The notes under the pieces were generated by a model. The model did no database searches, was not told the DNA's origin, and saw nothing but the letters and a program-made list of their open reading frames with translations. Both the position numbers and the translations under genes were made by a program. Below, piece by piece: positions 35,527 to 44,266 of a stretch of 64,000 nucleotides of DNA. The stretch comes from Candidatus Methylomirabilis tolerans (lineage in GTDB: Bacteria > Methylomirabilota > Methylomirabilia > Methylomirabilales > Methylomirabilaceae), in NCBI GenBank assembly GCA_019912425.1, contig JAIOIU010000080.1:1-64000 (forward strand), read 5' to 3'. Each line of letters starts with the position of its first letter. Positions within the stretch are counted from its first letter, which is position 1.

Positions 35527-37722
35527 ATGGCTGAACAACCGCCTGTTCGGCGCCGTGGCTTGCGCATCCTCCTGATTGCCCTGGCGACCGGCATAGTCGT
35601 TGGAGGTCTCGCGCTGGGTGGACTCTATCGCCTTAGTTCGAGCCCGGCCTTATGTAATTCCTGCCATATTATGAAACCGTATGTTGAGGCCTGGAGGAGC
35701 TCTAAGCATAGCAACGTCACGTGCATCGATTGCCATTATCCTCCCGAGCTTCGAGGCACCATATGGGTCAAGTACCAGGCGCTTTCCCAGGTGGCGAAGT
35801 GGGCGACGCAGACCTACAGCTCGAAGCCGTTCGCCGAGGTTGAGGATGCAAGTTGTCTTCGCTCAGGGTGTCATACGAGTCGGCTGCTGGAAGGTACGGT
35901 CACCTTCAAGCGGGGGATCATCTTTGACCACGGCCCGCACCTGAAAGAGGAACGCCGGGGGCGGCAGCTTCGATGCACAAGCTGTCACTCTCAGATCGTA
36001 GTGGGGACGCACATCGAGGTGACCACGACCACCTGTTACCTCTGTCACTTTAAGGGGATGAAGACATCGCGGGAATTTCACCCTCTTGGCGGTTGTACGG
36101 TCTGCCACACAGCGCCAAAGGGGGACATCAAGATGGGGACCATCGCCTTCAACCACGAGGTGATGGTAAAACGAAATGTCGGATGCGAGAAATGCCACCT
36201 CAACGTGGTTGAGGGCAGCGGTCAGGCGCCGAAAGAGCGCTGCTATACCTGTCACAACCAGCCAGAGAAGCTTCAGAAGTACGCCGACACACCATTCATG
36301 CACGAATTCCACGTGGCCGGTCATCATATCGAGTGTACCCGTTGCCACAGCGAGATCAGGCACAAACTCCCGCCCCCCATCGGCTTATCCCTGAGCGGGT
36401 TATTGCAATGGTTATCAGAACCCTCGAGTGCCGAGGCTGCCGAGAGCAATGCCCAACTCCCGCCGAAGCGCCTCTTTCAGTCGCCGGCGGTGAAGATGCC
36501 GGAGGCGCACCCTGCGACTCGGGATCGAGGGCTCGATTGCAAAGCCTGCCATCAGGCTACTCACCAGGGAGTCCTCGAGATGTACGTCGGTATGGGAGGG
36601 AAGGGGACGCCGATGATCCCCGGCCACATGTTTCAGGTCAGGGTAGAGTGCGTAGCCTGTCATGTGGAGCCCGGGAAGGACAAGGCCCTGGCGACATTCG
36701 GTGGACAAACATTCAGACCATCCGAACGCGCCTGTCTGGGCTGCCACGACACGCGATATCAGGGAATGCTGGAACGCTGGAGGCAGACCATCACGACCAT
36801 GCTTACGGCGGTCAATGCAAAGCTCCTGTCAACAGAGCAGACATTGCACACGACCGTTCGGACTCACCCGCAGTTTGCGAAGTCCTGGAAGTTGGTCACT
36901 AATGCGCGACACAATGTGGAATTCGTCACGAATGGAAAGGGCGTTCACAACGTCTTCTTCGCCGCCGATCTTCTGAAGGTCGCGGACGGGTACTTGGATC
37001 AGTCGATGGCGATCCTTGGACAGTCGCCTCTAAGAACCACAGAAGAGACCCTCGTTCGTGGAGGCTATTGCGCGGTGCTGTGTCACAATCAACTGGGAGT
37101 GAAGGCACCGGAGGAGGTAAAATTTGGGGCTGAGACAATCCCGCATGTCCGCCACGTGACTGAGTTCGGCGTCACATGCACGGCATGTCACTCGGCCGAG
37201 CGACACAAGGCGGTGACCGCCACAAAGGCGACTTGCTTAAGCTGTCATCACAGCGCGGGGAATGATAACGAGCGGTGCATCGCCTGTCACACGCTCCAGA
37301 ACGCCTTCTTTTCTGGTACGATTACGGTTGAGGCGGTTGAGCCGACCCCTAGCGGCCACGCAGAGCTGACGGACTGTGTGGGATGCCACAATGTCCAGAA
37401 GCAGCATTCCAGGCAAGCGGTGGCAGCGCAGTGCCTGGGCTGCCATGACATGACGTCCGTCAAGGTGTTCACGCAGTGGCGGAAAGATATCGGTCAAGGC
37501 CTGGAAGAGGCCATGCGCCTCCTGAGGAAAGGGGAGTCCGTCCTGCGCCATGCTCCTCAAGACCCAAAGGCATCTGAGGCGCGCCTTCTCCTTCAGGCGG
37601 CGAAACGGGATCTCGATCTAGTCGTCAAGGCTGGGGGAATTCACAATCCAGAGCTTGCGAAGGCGATTTTGGTGAAGGTCAAGAAGTCGACCGAGGGCGC
37701 CATGCGCCTCTTGAATCGGTAA
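35527..37722 (+). CDS. Large NapC/NrfH-anchored multiheme cytochrome c (about 18 hemes)
   Basis: 731 residues, ATG 35527, 14 bases after the previous stop. An uncleaved N-terminal membrane helix (LLIALATGIVVGGLALGGLY) followed directly by ALCNSCHIMKP is the NapC/NrfH quinol-dehydrogenase layout. I count 16 CXXCH sites plus two non-standard ones, CLRSGCH (CX4CH) and CAVLCH (CX3CH). Between hemes 11 and 12 and at the C terminus lie heme-free helical regions. The protein should face the periplasm, anchored in the inner membrane, and take electrons from quinol or the neighbouring complex. The size is well beyond ordinary NapC (about 200 residues). Confidence 0.88.
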   Translation: MAEQPPVRRRGLRILLIALATGIVVGGLALGGLYRLSSSPALCNSCHIMKPYVEAWRSSKHSNVTCIDCHYPPELRGTIWVKYQALSQVAKWATQTYSSKPFAEVEDASCLRSGCHTSRLLEGTVTFKRGIIFDHGPHLKEERRGRQLRCTSCHSQIVVGTHIEVTTTTCYLCHFKGMKTSREFHPLGGCTVCHTAPKGDIKMGTIAFNHEVMVKRNVGCEKCHLNVVEGSGQAPKERCYTCHNQPEKLQKYADTPFMHEFHVAGHHIECTRCHSEIRHKLPPPIGLSLSGLLQWLSEPSSAEAAESNAQLPPKRLFQSPAVKMPEAHPATRDRGLDCKACHQATHQGVLEMYVGMGGKGTPMIPGHMFQVRVECVACHVEPGKDKALATFGGQTFRPSERACLGCHDTRYQGMLERWRQTITTMLTAVNAKLLSTEQTLHTTVRTHPQFAKSWKLVTNARHNVEFVTNGKGVHNVFFAADLLKVADGYLDQSMAILGQSPLRTTEETLVRGGYCAVLCHNQLGVKAPEEVKFGAETIPHVRHVTEFGVTCTACHSAERHKAVTATKATCLSCHHSAGNDNERCIACHTLQNAFFSGTITVEAVEPTPSGHAELTDCVGCHNVQKQHSRQAVAAQCLGCHDMTSVKVFTQWRKDIGQGLEEAMRLLRKGESVLRHAPQDPKASEARLLLQAAKRDLDLVVKAGGIHNPELAKAILVKVKKSTEGAMRLLNR

Positions 37723-37780
37723 GCACCTACGTCAGATTTCGAATCGAGCGATATCAAACAGAGTCAACCCAGAGAGGACA

Positions 37781-38359
37781 ATGGAAGAACAACGATCATC
37801 CGGTAAGATACGCCTTATCATAATGCTGGGCAGCACGTTGGCCGTAGGATTTCTTCTTGGGTACCTGGCTTCAGCCTTCGTTCCGCTCGTCCCGCGGACA
37901 CAATCGCCAGCCGTGTCGCCGTCTGCCGCTCCTGGTCCTAAGCTTTCACCCTCCGAGATTGATTCGGCCTTAAAGGCGGCGCACGCCTCGCTCGATGCCG
38001 GCGACCTCCAAGCCGCCTGGGAGAAATATCATCAGATCCTGCTCACTGATAGGAATCATATTGAGGCGCTGACGCACCTCGGAGTGATCTTGACGCAGAG
38101 CAATCAGCCGGATGAGGCCATCAAGCTGTACGATCGAGCGTTGAGCCTGAACCCTCAGTACGCCCATGCTCTGTTCGATAAGGGACAGGCTTTAAAAGAG
38201 AAGGGGGATACGAAGGAGGCTACTGAGGCGTTCCGACGGTTTCTCGCCCTGGTACCGCCGGACTCCGACGATGCCAAGCGGGTCAAAGGATGGATAGCAG
38301 AGATGGGTAACTCCGGTCGTTCCGTACGGAATAAAGGCGGTGAGTCTGAGAAAAAGTAG
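37781..38359 (+). CDS. Membrane-anchored TPR protein
   Basis: 192 residues, ATG 37781 after GAGAGGAC. One membrane helix (IIMLGSTLAVGFLLGYLASA, residues about 13-32), a Pro/Ser-rich linker, then about three tetratricopeptide repeats (LDAGDLQAAWEKYHQILLTD, QSNQPDEAIKLYDRALSLNP, EKGDTKEATEAFRRFLALVP). The arrangement resembles the periplasmic TPR part of CcmI/NrfG, which hold apocytochromes during heme attachment, so a cluster-specific maturation or assembly role is plausible, but this is inferred from location. Confidence 0.8.
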   Translation: MEEQRSSGKIRLIIMLGSTLAVGFLLGYLASAFVPLVPRTQSPAVSPSAAPGPKLSPSEIDSALKAAHASLDAGDLQAAWEKYHQILLTDRNHIEALTHLGVILTQSNQPDEAIKLYDRALSLNPQYAHALFDKGQALKEKGDTKEATEAFRRFLALVPPDSDDAKRVKGWIAEMGNSGRSVRNKGGESEKK

Positions 38360-38505
38360 AATTATTGCCTACCGTATTATCCGGACGCTTCAGCGATATC
38401 GATTCTCTGCGCCCTCAACAGTCGCCAGCGGATACTCGGCAGTCACAGTGCAAATTGGACCTGCAGACATTTTGTGGGCAGCGCGATAACAATGCGCATT
38501 ATTTC

Positions 38506-38534
38506 TTGTCATAAATTGCGTGATTGTTTAGAGT
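38506..38534 (+). promoter_or_regulatory. Candidate sigma-70 promoter upstream of prkB
   Basis: TTGTCA (38506-38511), a 17-base spacer and TAGAGT (38529-38534) in the 455-base gap between the TPR gene and phosphoribulokinase. It would give a leader of about 275 bases. A 42-codon frame from TTG 38574 in that leader (THWAHRVVDWFQEGLGALRW...) is possible but unsupported. No other gene is seen in 38360-38814. Confidence 0.3.
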
Positions 38535-38814
38535 TACGGCGGATCTACGAAGGGGGATATCCGTTTGACGCAAGTGACTCATTGGGCGCACAGGGTTGTT
38601 GATTGGTTTCAAGAAGGTCTGGGGGCGCTTCGCTGGCCTCGCGCCGGCCGATTGCTGTCATCAAGAATGATCCCGGTAGAATCGACTTCCACGTGAGGCC
38701 TGATGGAGGGGCTGGAAAGTGCTTGCTTGCGTCAAGTGGATACTTTGCCAATAGAGCTGTGCGAACGTCAGCCGGACGAGAGGCCTCTGGCCGTACCATG
38801 AAAGGGGGAGAGTC

Positions 38815-39702
38815 ATGTCCAAGAAGCATCCCGTGATTGTAGTCACCGGTTCCTCCGGTGCGGGCACAACGACTGTAAAGCGTTCTTTCGAGCAGATCTT
38901 CCGTCGAGAAAACATCACAGCGGCGATACTGGAGGGCGATAGCTTTCACAATGTGACACGCGCCCAATTCGCCGCCGCCGTCAGACTGGCCGAGGAGAAT
39001 AGGCAGCATCCTCCCAGTCATTTCGGACCGGAATGCAACGATTTCGACAAGATCGAGGAAACCTTTCGCCGGTACGGTGAGGAGGGCATGTGTCAGCGCC
39101 GCTTCTACATCCACAGCGACGCTGAGGCGGCTGAATTTAACGCCAAGCTGGGCTCCAGCCTGAAGCCGGGCGAATTTACTCCGTGGGAACCCATCCCCGA
39201 GAACTCCGATGTTCTGTTCTACGAGGGACTGCACGGTGGGGTGGTGACGGACAAGGTCAATATTGCCAAGCATGTCGATCTGATGATCGGCGTTGTTCCC
39301 ATCGTCAACCTCGAATGGATCCAGAAAATTCATCGCGATACCGCGAAGCGCGGCTACTCGGCCGAGGCCGTCACGCAGACCATACTGCGACGTATGGCCG
39401 ATTACGTGGAATATATCTGCCCACAGTTTTCCTATACAGACATCAATTTCCAGCGCGTGTCCACGGTAGATACTTCCAATCCATTCGTGGCGCGCGACAT
39501 CCCGACGCTGGACGAGAGCTTCGTCGTCATCCGCTTCAGCAACCAGGAGAAGGCCGACTTTCAGTACCTGCTGTCCATGATCAAGGACTCATTCATGTCG
39601 CGCCGCAATACCATCGTTGTGCCGGGCGGCAAGATGGATTTCGCGATGCAGTTGATCCTGACGCCGCTGATCAAGGACCTGATCACCATGCGCAACGCAT
39701 AA
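38815..39702 (+). CDS. prkB: Phosphoribulokinase
   Basis: 295 residues, ATG 38815 after AAAGGGGGAG. Converts ribulose-5-phosphate and ATP to ribulose-1,5-bisphosphate, the step unique to the Calvin cycle. P-loop GSSGAGTTT (about residues 12-20), ILEGDSFHNVTRAQF, SHFGPECNDFD, VLFYEGLHGGV and NFQRVSTVDTSNPF match the proteobacterial-type (octameric) enzyme. The rest of the cycle, including Rubisco, is not in this window, so the gene stands alone between the cytochrome cluster and a large repeat. Its presence supports autotrophic CO2 fixation, as reported for NC10 methane oxidisers. Confidence 0.95.
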   Translation: MSKKHPVIVVTGSSGAGTTTVKRSFEQIFRRENITAAILEGDSFHNVTRAQFAAAVRLAEENRQHPPSHFGPECNDFDKIEETFRRYGEEGMCQRRFYIHSDAEAAEFNAKLGSSLKPGEFTPWEPIPENSDVLFYEGLHGGVVTDKVNIAKHVDLMIGVVPIVNLEWIQKIHRDTAKRGYSAEAVTQTILRRMADYVEYICPQFSYTDINFQRVSTVDTSNPFVARDIPTLDESFVVIRFSNQEKADFQYLLSMIKDSFMSRRNTIVVPGGKMDFAMQLILTPLIKDLITMRNA

Positions 39703-39931
39703 AATGGCTCCTCGGATTCGCCCACCCGTATACGACGAGTCCGTCCTCTTTGTGCGTCTCCCGACTCACACGCAGCCTCCGCATATGACGGACTCTTGCG
39801 CCTTGACCAGATTTTCGAGCGCTGTCCTTGACGTTTTGCAACCCCGCATGATGCTGCGGTACCTTACGCAGCTGACCCCCGTCAGAATTTCATTAGACTG
39901 CAGGGTTGATCCATCGAAATCGGGAGGATTG

Positions 39932-40140
39932 AATCTCCTGAGGGTTCATTCCCCGCGGTGTGCCGCAAGTGCGTCATACCGGCGGACCATGGATCAAAGT
40001 CCGGGGCAGGCGCCGGTATCCAGAGAGCCAGACTGGATTTCTTGTCAAGCACCTGTCTGCATGCGGAGACGCACAGGCAGGCGAAATGACGGGTCAGAAC
40101 AGAAGACGAGACCCCGCAGTAAGCTGTGGGGTAGTTCATT
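39932..40140. repeat. Long dispersed repeat, copy A
   Basis: About 209 bases sharing a common frame with 45450-45628: a GAATC...GGGTT start, then CCGCGG.GTGCCGCAAGTGCG, GGATCAAAGTCC, the CTGTCTGC palindrome (40046-40082), GAAATGACGGG.CAGAACAGA and a closing hairpin ACCCCGCAG...GGGGTAGTTCA. Copy A has about 30 extra bases in the middle. The flanking DNA 39703-39931 has no recognised gene. Confidence 0.8.
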
Positions 40141-40197
40141 GCGAAGTGAACGTTGTAATCGCTGGCGCAATGGTCGAGTAAGGACGGAACGGTCGGC

Positions 40198-40929
40198 GTG
40201 AAGAGCGGAGAGCGCGCGTGGCAGCAGGTGATGGCGTGGGCGGTGCACCTGTTCACCGCCTTGGGGGCGATCATCGGGGTCTGGTGCCTCATCGCCATAC
40301 ACAGGGGCGATTATCGGGGAGCGTTTTTCGGGATGGTGTTGGCCGTCGCGATCGATGCTGCGGATGGGCCGCTGGCGCGACTGGCCAGGGTCAAGGAGGT
40401 CCTGCCCCAATTCGATGGAACGAAGCTTGACGATATCGTTGATTATCTGAATTATGTGGTTGTCCCTATCGTGCTGATCCATGCAGCCAACTTGTTACCG
40501 GCATCGATCTCGAACTGGGTTTTACCTATGCCGCTGCTTACGAGCGCCTACCGCTTCTGTCACATCTCTGCCAAGACGCCGGATCATTTTTTCACAGGGT
40601 TTCCTTCATACTGGAACATCCTGGTCTTCTACTATTATGTCGGAAGGAGTCCTCTCTGGTTTAATGCGGCATTCACCCTCTTCGCAGCGATGATGGTGCT
40701 GGTGCCGATCAGGTATATCTATCCCGGCCGAACCCGCACTCTCCGCCCTCTCACCATCGGGCTGAACATCCTATGGGGCGCGACGCTCCTGATCATCCTC
40801 TGGCAGTTTCCCGATCCCTCGCCCTCGCTGGTCGTCTGGTCACTGCTGTATCCAATCTACTATACGATCCTCTCGTTTGGGCTACATTGGCGCTTTCTGT
40901 GGAGGGCAGGTGAAGATCTTTTGAACTAG
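40198..40929 (+). CDS. pcs: CDP-alcohol phosphatidyltransferase, phosphatidylcholine synthase-like
   Basis: 243 residues from GTG 40198, with about eight hydrophobic segments. The full CDP-alcohol phosphotransferase signature is present: D53-x2-D56-G57-x2-A60-R61 ... G74-x3-D78-x3-D82. The long gap before FDGTKLDDIVDYLNY and the later CHISAKTPDHFFTGFPSYWN segment match bacterial phosphatidylcholine synthase, which joins choline to CDP-diacylglycerol in one step. Other head-group alcohols are possible. Its stop overlaps the end of the convergent DUF4340 gene by four bases. Confidence 0.82.
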   Translation: MKSGERAWQQVMAWAVHLFTALGAIIGVWCLIAIHRGDYRGAFFGMVLAVAIDAADGPLARLARVKEVLPQFDGTKLDDIVDYLNYVVVPIVLIHAANLLPASISNWVLPMPLLTSAYRFCHISAKTPDHFFTGFPSYWNILVFYYYVGRSPLWFNAAFTLFAAMMVLVPIRYIYPGRTRTLRPLTIGLNILWGATLLIILWQFPDPSPSLVVWSLLYPIYYTILSFGLHWRFLWRAGEDLLN

Positions 40930-41897
40930 AGCGAGGATGACGTGGATGGGGTCGCCTGCTTGAAGGCGTCCGGCCCGTTCGGTAGGCTGTCCAGGAAGGC
41001 TGCATCGAGGGTCACCACATCTTCTCCGGGCTCAGCCATGGCGTAGACCCCGACCTGTGGGTCGGCGGCCTTCTTGAGCAGGAGACGCTTCACGTTGCCC
41101 GCGTCCTTTATCTCCACGATCAGATCGGGACGCTCCAGGCCATACTTGCGCTTGGCGTCGGCGCCGGAACCGACAAATGCCGTCACGCGAGCGTCCTTGA
41201 TCTTCCACAGCAAGCGTCCGATCACTGCCGCATCCGCCCTGGCCTTGATCGGTTTACTCATCTCCCACCCCTTCCCTGCAGTCTGGCTGAGGCTGATCGG
41301 TTGTCTCGTACCGGCCAGCTCGACCTGGGTAACCTGGTTCGGCTCCAGCGCGAGTAAGGTCTTGTCACGAAAATCGTCCGGCGTTCGGTCTGCGCGGACG
41401 CGTACGATGACAGTCGCCAGGAAGACCGCGGGCTGATCGGGTCGTTTAGCATAGACGGAGCGACCGTTCGGGTTCAAATCGCCCAGCAGGAGAGCCGGTA
41501 GCGTTTTTTGGTTCTTGAGCGTCACGCTGAGCTGCAGCGAGGGACGCTCAAGCCCGTAGTCGGCGAGGCGAGAGGGCGCCTCCTCGATGCGTCGTTCTTC
41601 CGTGGATTCCAGGAGTGTACGGAGCAGCGAGGTAGTCTCTGAAGCATCGGCTGTGGCCTGCACAGGCTCAATCAGTCGCCACCCGCCTGCCTGGTCGGCA
41701 GACAGGTTGCCTTCGCGCTTCAGTACGATCCGCGCTTCACCCCGTGTGATGGTAATCTTTTCGACATCCTTCTCATCGGCTTGAAATAATCGGTTGGTGT
41801 CAGACCGGAATAGCGTGCCCTTGGTCTCCAGGGCGTAGTAGGCAGCACCCAGAGCCGCCAGAATGAATGCGAGAAGGCCCAGCGATTGCCACCTCAC
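40926..41897 (-). CDS. DUF4340 domain protein of a Gld-type ABC system
   Basis: 323 residues from GTG 41897, whose GTGA overlaps the stop of the upstream gldG-like gene. One N-terminal membrane helix (LGLLAFILAALGAAYYALET) then beta-rich DUF4340 repeats (VEKITITRGEARIVLKREG, GGWRLIEPVQATAD, GLERPSLQLSVTL, GLERPDLIVEIKD). DUF4340 proteins habitually follow the gldA/F/G-type ABC genes, as here. Probably an envelope-located accessory of the transporter; substrate unknown. Confidence 0.85.
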   Translation of the reverse strand: MRWQSLGLLAFILAALGAAYYALETKGTLFRSDTNRLFQADEKDVEKITITRGEARIVLKREGNLSADQAGGWRLIEPVQATADASETTSLLRTLLESTEERRIEEAPSRLADYGLERPSLQLSVTLKNQKTLPALLLGDLNPNGRSVYAKRPDQPAVFLATVIVRVRADRTPDDFRDKTLLALEPNQVTQVELAGTRQPISLSQTAGKGWEMSKPIKARADAAVIGRLLWKIKDARVTAFVGSGADAKRKYGLERPDLIVEIKDAGNVKRLLLKKAADPQVGVYAMAEPGEDVVTLDAAFLDSLPNGPDAFKQATPSTSSSL

Positions 41898-43495
41898 CGC
41901 GACCGCCTCCGTCCAAGGACGACGGATGTTCCGGAGACCAGGAACAGTGCCGGCACTACGACGATCAGCAGCCAGAAGGTCAGCCGCCCTTGCGTTGCGC
42001 TCAAAATAAAAGGGGTGTTCTTCGCCTCTCGCGGTCGGATGGAGATCATCTCCTCCTCCTCGGCCAGCCAACTGATGCTGTTCAGGAAGAGATCGCGGTT
42101 CCCCGAGAAGTTCAGGAAGTTATTGCTGGCGAAAGCGGAGTTGCCGTACACCACCAGCCTGGCCATGCCCGGTTGCTCGTGCGCTTGCCCTTCGATGGCT
42201 CCCCGCTCTGTAACTGCCGTTCCCGCCTCTGATCCTTGCGCCGTTGACAACTTTATCTGCACTGTAGCGATGGCTCCCACCGGGACCGGTCCCTCCCGAT
42301 CCTGCCCTTTCTCAAAACTGAGCTGGCCGCGATTTAACTCTCCCTTGTCGGACTCCGCCCAGCTCCCAGGCCCCGTCTCCCCAAGCCTCTGGGCGGTGAT
42401 ACCCTGCGGCGACTTTTCCGCGACGTCCACGGAGCGCGCGAAGGGAAAGAGAGACGCGAGGGTAAAATTCCGGGTAATCGCATGCGGATAGTAGTTGGAG
42501 ACCACTGGCATAAGATAATCGCCGCCCATGGTGCGAGCGTACTGATCCACAACGACATCGTCTCCGACCGCAATGCCGTATCTCGCAACAAACGTTTTGA
42601 GGCTCGGCGCCGTATACGGATCGAGCTGGATAAGCAGCTTTCCGCCGCGCTCGACAAACGCCTGCATCGCCTGCAGCTCCGATTCAGCCAGATCACGCTT
42701 CGGTCCGCTGATGACCAGCATCGAGGTGTCCCGCGGAATCTCTCGTTCGCGGAGCAGTAACAGCTCCTTGACCTGATAGTTGGCCTTCTCAATGGCCTCT
42801 TTGGCCTGTCGATAGCCGTTCCGTGACCCATCCTCCAGTTCGTTCTCCCCGTGCCCCTTCAGGAAATAGATCGTCCGCTTTCCCTCGCGGAGTAGCTTGA
42901 CCAACCCATTCGTCAGATGCGCCTCATCCACCTCAGAGATCTTCTCCTCCTTGTCCTTTGTCTCTAAGATCGTAGTGCCGTACGTGGTGATGCCGTATCG
43001 TTTGGCCCTGCCGGGATTCCTGTCGGGATCGACGACCTCAAAGTGAAACCGCTGCGAGAGGTCGGCGTACTGGCGCAGGAGGTCTTCGGCGGGGCGGCGC
43101 TCCGCTTGGTCGGCTCGGAAGAAGGCAGTGACCTGGACATCCGCAGTGAGTCCTCTGACCACCTTCCTGGTCTGATCGGCAAGGCTGTACCGCTTCCCTG
43201 CGGTCAGGTCGAACCGCGTGTTATGTTTGGCCGAGATGACTTCTACCAGGCCGATGATCGCCAGTACCAGCATCGTCATCAGGGCGACGTTCAGTCCGGT
43301 GATCGTGGAGCGCCGACTCAGCCAGACCATGATTCCGCCAAAAGAACGGTACACGCCGAGAAGGATGAAGATTGCCCCAAGCAGGAGGATGCTCCCCATC
43401 CACGCCTTCAAATCTGGACGGATGTTATACGCAATCCCGCCCGCGACAAGGAGGACGATGCCGGCCGGTATGACGAAGCGAGCGAGTTTTTCCAT
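41894..43495 (-). CDS. GldG-like auxiliary transporter protein
   Basis: 533 residues, ATG 43495, three bases after the upstream permease stop. Several N-terminal membrane segments, then the extracytoplasmic ABC_transp_aux domain (FFRADQAERRPAEDLLRQYA, FEVVDPDRNPGRAKRYGIT, IYFLKGHGENELEDGS) and a final C-terminal membrane helix (LTFWLLIVVVPALFLVSGTS). In flavobacteria GldG works with GldA and GldF in gliding; homologues in non-gliding bacteria have unassigned export-related roles. Confidence 0.87.
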   Translation of the reverse strand: MEKLARFVIPAGIVLLVAGGIAYNIRPDLKAWMGSILLLGAIFILLGVYRSFGGIMVWLSRRSTITGLNVALMTMLVLAIIGLVEVISAKHNTRFDLTAGKRYSLADQTRKVVRGLTADVQVTAFFRADQAERRPAEDLLRQYADLSQRFHFEVVDPDRNPGRAKRYGITTYGTTILETKDKEEKISEVDEAHLTNGLVKLLREGKRTIYFLKGHGENELEDGSRNGYRQAKEAIEKANYQVKELLLLREREIPRDTSMLVISGPKRDLAESELQAMQAFVERGGKLLIQLDPYTAPSLKTFVARYGIAVGDDVVVDQYARTMGGDYLMPVVSNYYPHAITRNFTLASLFPFARSVDVAEKSPQGITAQRLGETGPGSWAESDKGELNRGQLSFEKGQDREGPVPVGAIATVQIKLSTAQGSEAGTAVTERGAIEGQAHEQPGMARLVVYGNSAFASNNFLNFSGNRDLFLNSISWLAEEEEMISIRPREAKNTPFILSATQGRLTFWLLIVVVPALFLVSGTSVVLGRRRSR

Positions 43496-43498
43496 GGG

Positions 43499-44266
43499 CT
43501 AGCCCCTCCACCGTTTCGATTCCAGGGAACGAAGTGTCAGAAAAAGGCAGAGGAATGTGAAGTTAAGGTAAAAGATCACGTCCCTGCTTTCAATGGTTCC
43601 CTTGGCGAAGCTGTCATAATGGTTGATGATCGAGAGGTGCGACAGGATAGGGCCCAGCGTTGGCCCGGCTGCCTCGGTGGACCAGCCGATGACCCACAGC
43701 AACAAGAGGATGCCGAAGGCGCCGACAGCGGCGACGACCTGATTTTCGGTAAGAGAGGAGGCCAGAATCCCGAGTCCCAGGAAGGCCATACCGAGGAGCA
43801 GCAGACCAAGGTAGCCACTCAGAATGAGCCCCCATTCCAGCGTGGCGAAGGATCCCAGTATCGCGATGTCCAGCAAACTGATCCCGAGCATCGTCGAGTA
43901 GAGTGCGAGCGCCGCCAGGAACTTACCCAACAGGAGTTCCCAGTCCTTGATCGGATATGAGAAGAGCAACTCGATGGTCCCCGTCTTCTTTTCTTCTGAA
44001 AACAGGCGCATCGTGGCCGCCGGCATCAGGAGCAACATCGTAATGGCGATATCGCGAAATAACGGGCGAACGATCCACTCGGAAGCGTTCAGGCCCCGAC
44101 CGAACGTAGGGTTCATAGTGGCCTGCAGACTACTGAGCGAGAAAAAAGCGAAGAGGCTATAGAAAAAGTAGCCTGAGATCAGCGCGAAGATAGTCAGGAC
44201 CACGTAGGCGATCGGCGAGGCAAAGTAGGCGCGCCATTCTCTCTTAAAGATCGCCAGGACGTTCAT
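43499..44266 (-). CDS. ABC-2 type permease (GldF-like)
   Basis: 255 residues from ATG 44266, which overlaps the upstream ATPase stop (ATGA). Six or so membrane segments; the cytoplasmic start NVLAIFKREWRAYFASPIAYV and the phrase LFSEEKKTGTIELLFSYPI are typical of ABC-2 permeases. Works with the ATPase encoded upstream and the GldG-like protein downstream. Confidence 0.88.
   Translation of the reverse strand: MNVLAIFKREWRAYFASPIAYVVLTIFALISGYFFYSLFAFFSLSSLQATMNPTFGRGLNASEWIVRPLFRDIAITMLLLMPAATMRLFSEEKKTGTIELLFSYPIKDWELLLGKFLAALALYSTMLGISLLDIAILGSFATLEWGLILSGYLGLLLLGMAFLGLGILASSLTENQVVAAVGAFGILLLLWVIGWSTEAAGPTLGPILSHLSIINHYDSFAKGTIESRDVIFYLNFTFLCLFLTLRSLESKRWRG

Noticed and set aside
38545-39333. 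262-codon minus-strand frame
   Set aside because: Mostly antisense to phosphoribulokinase.
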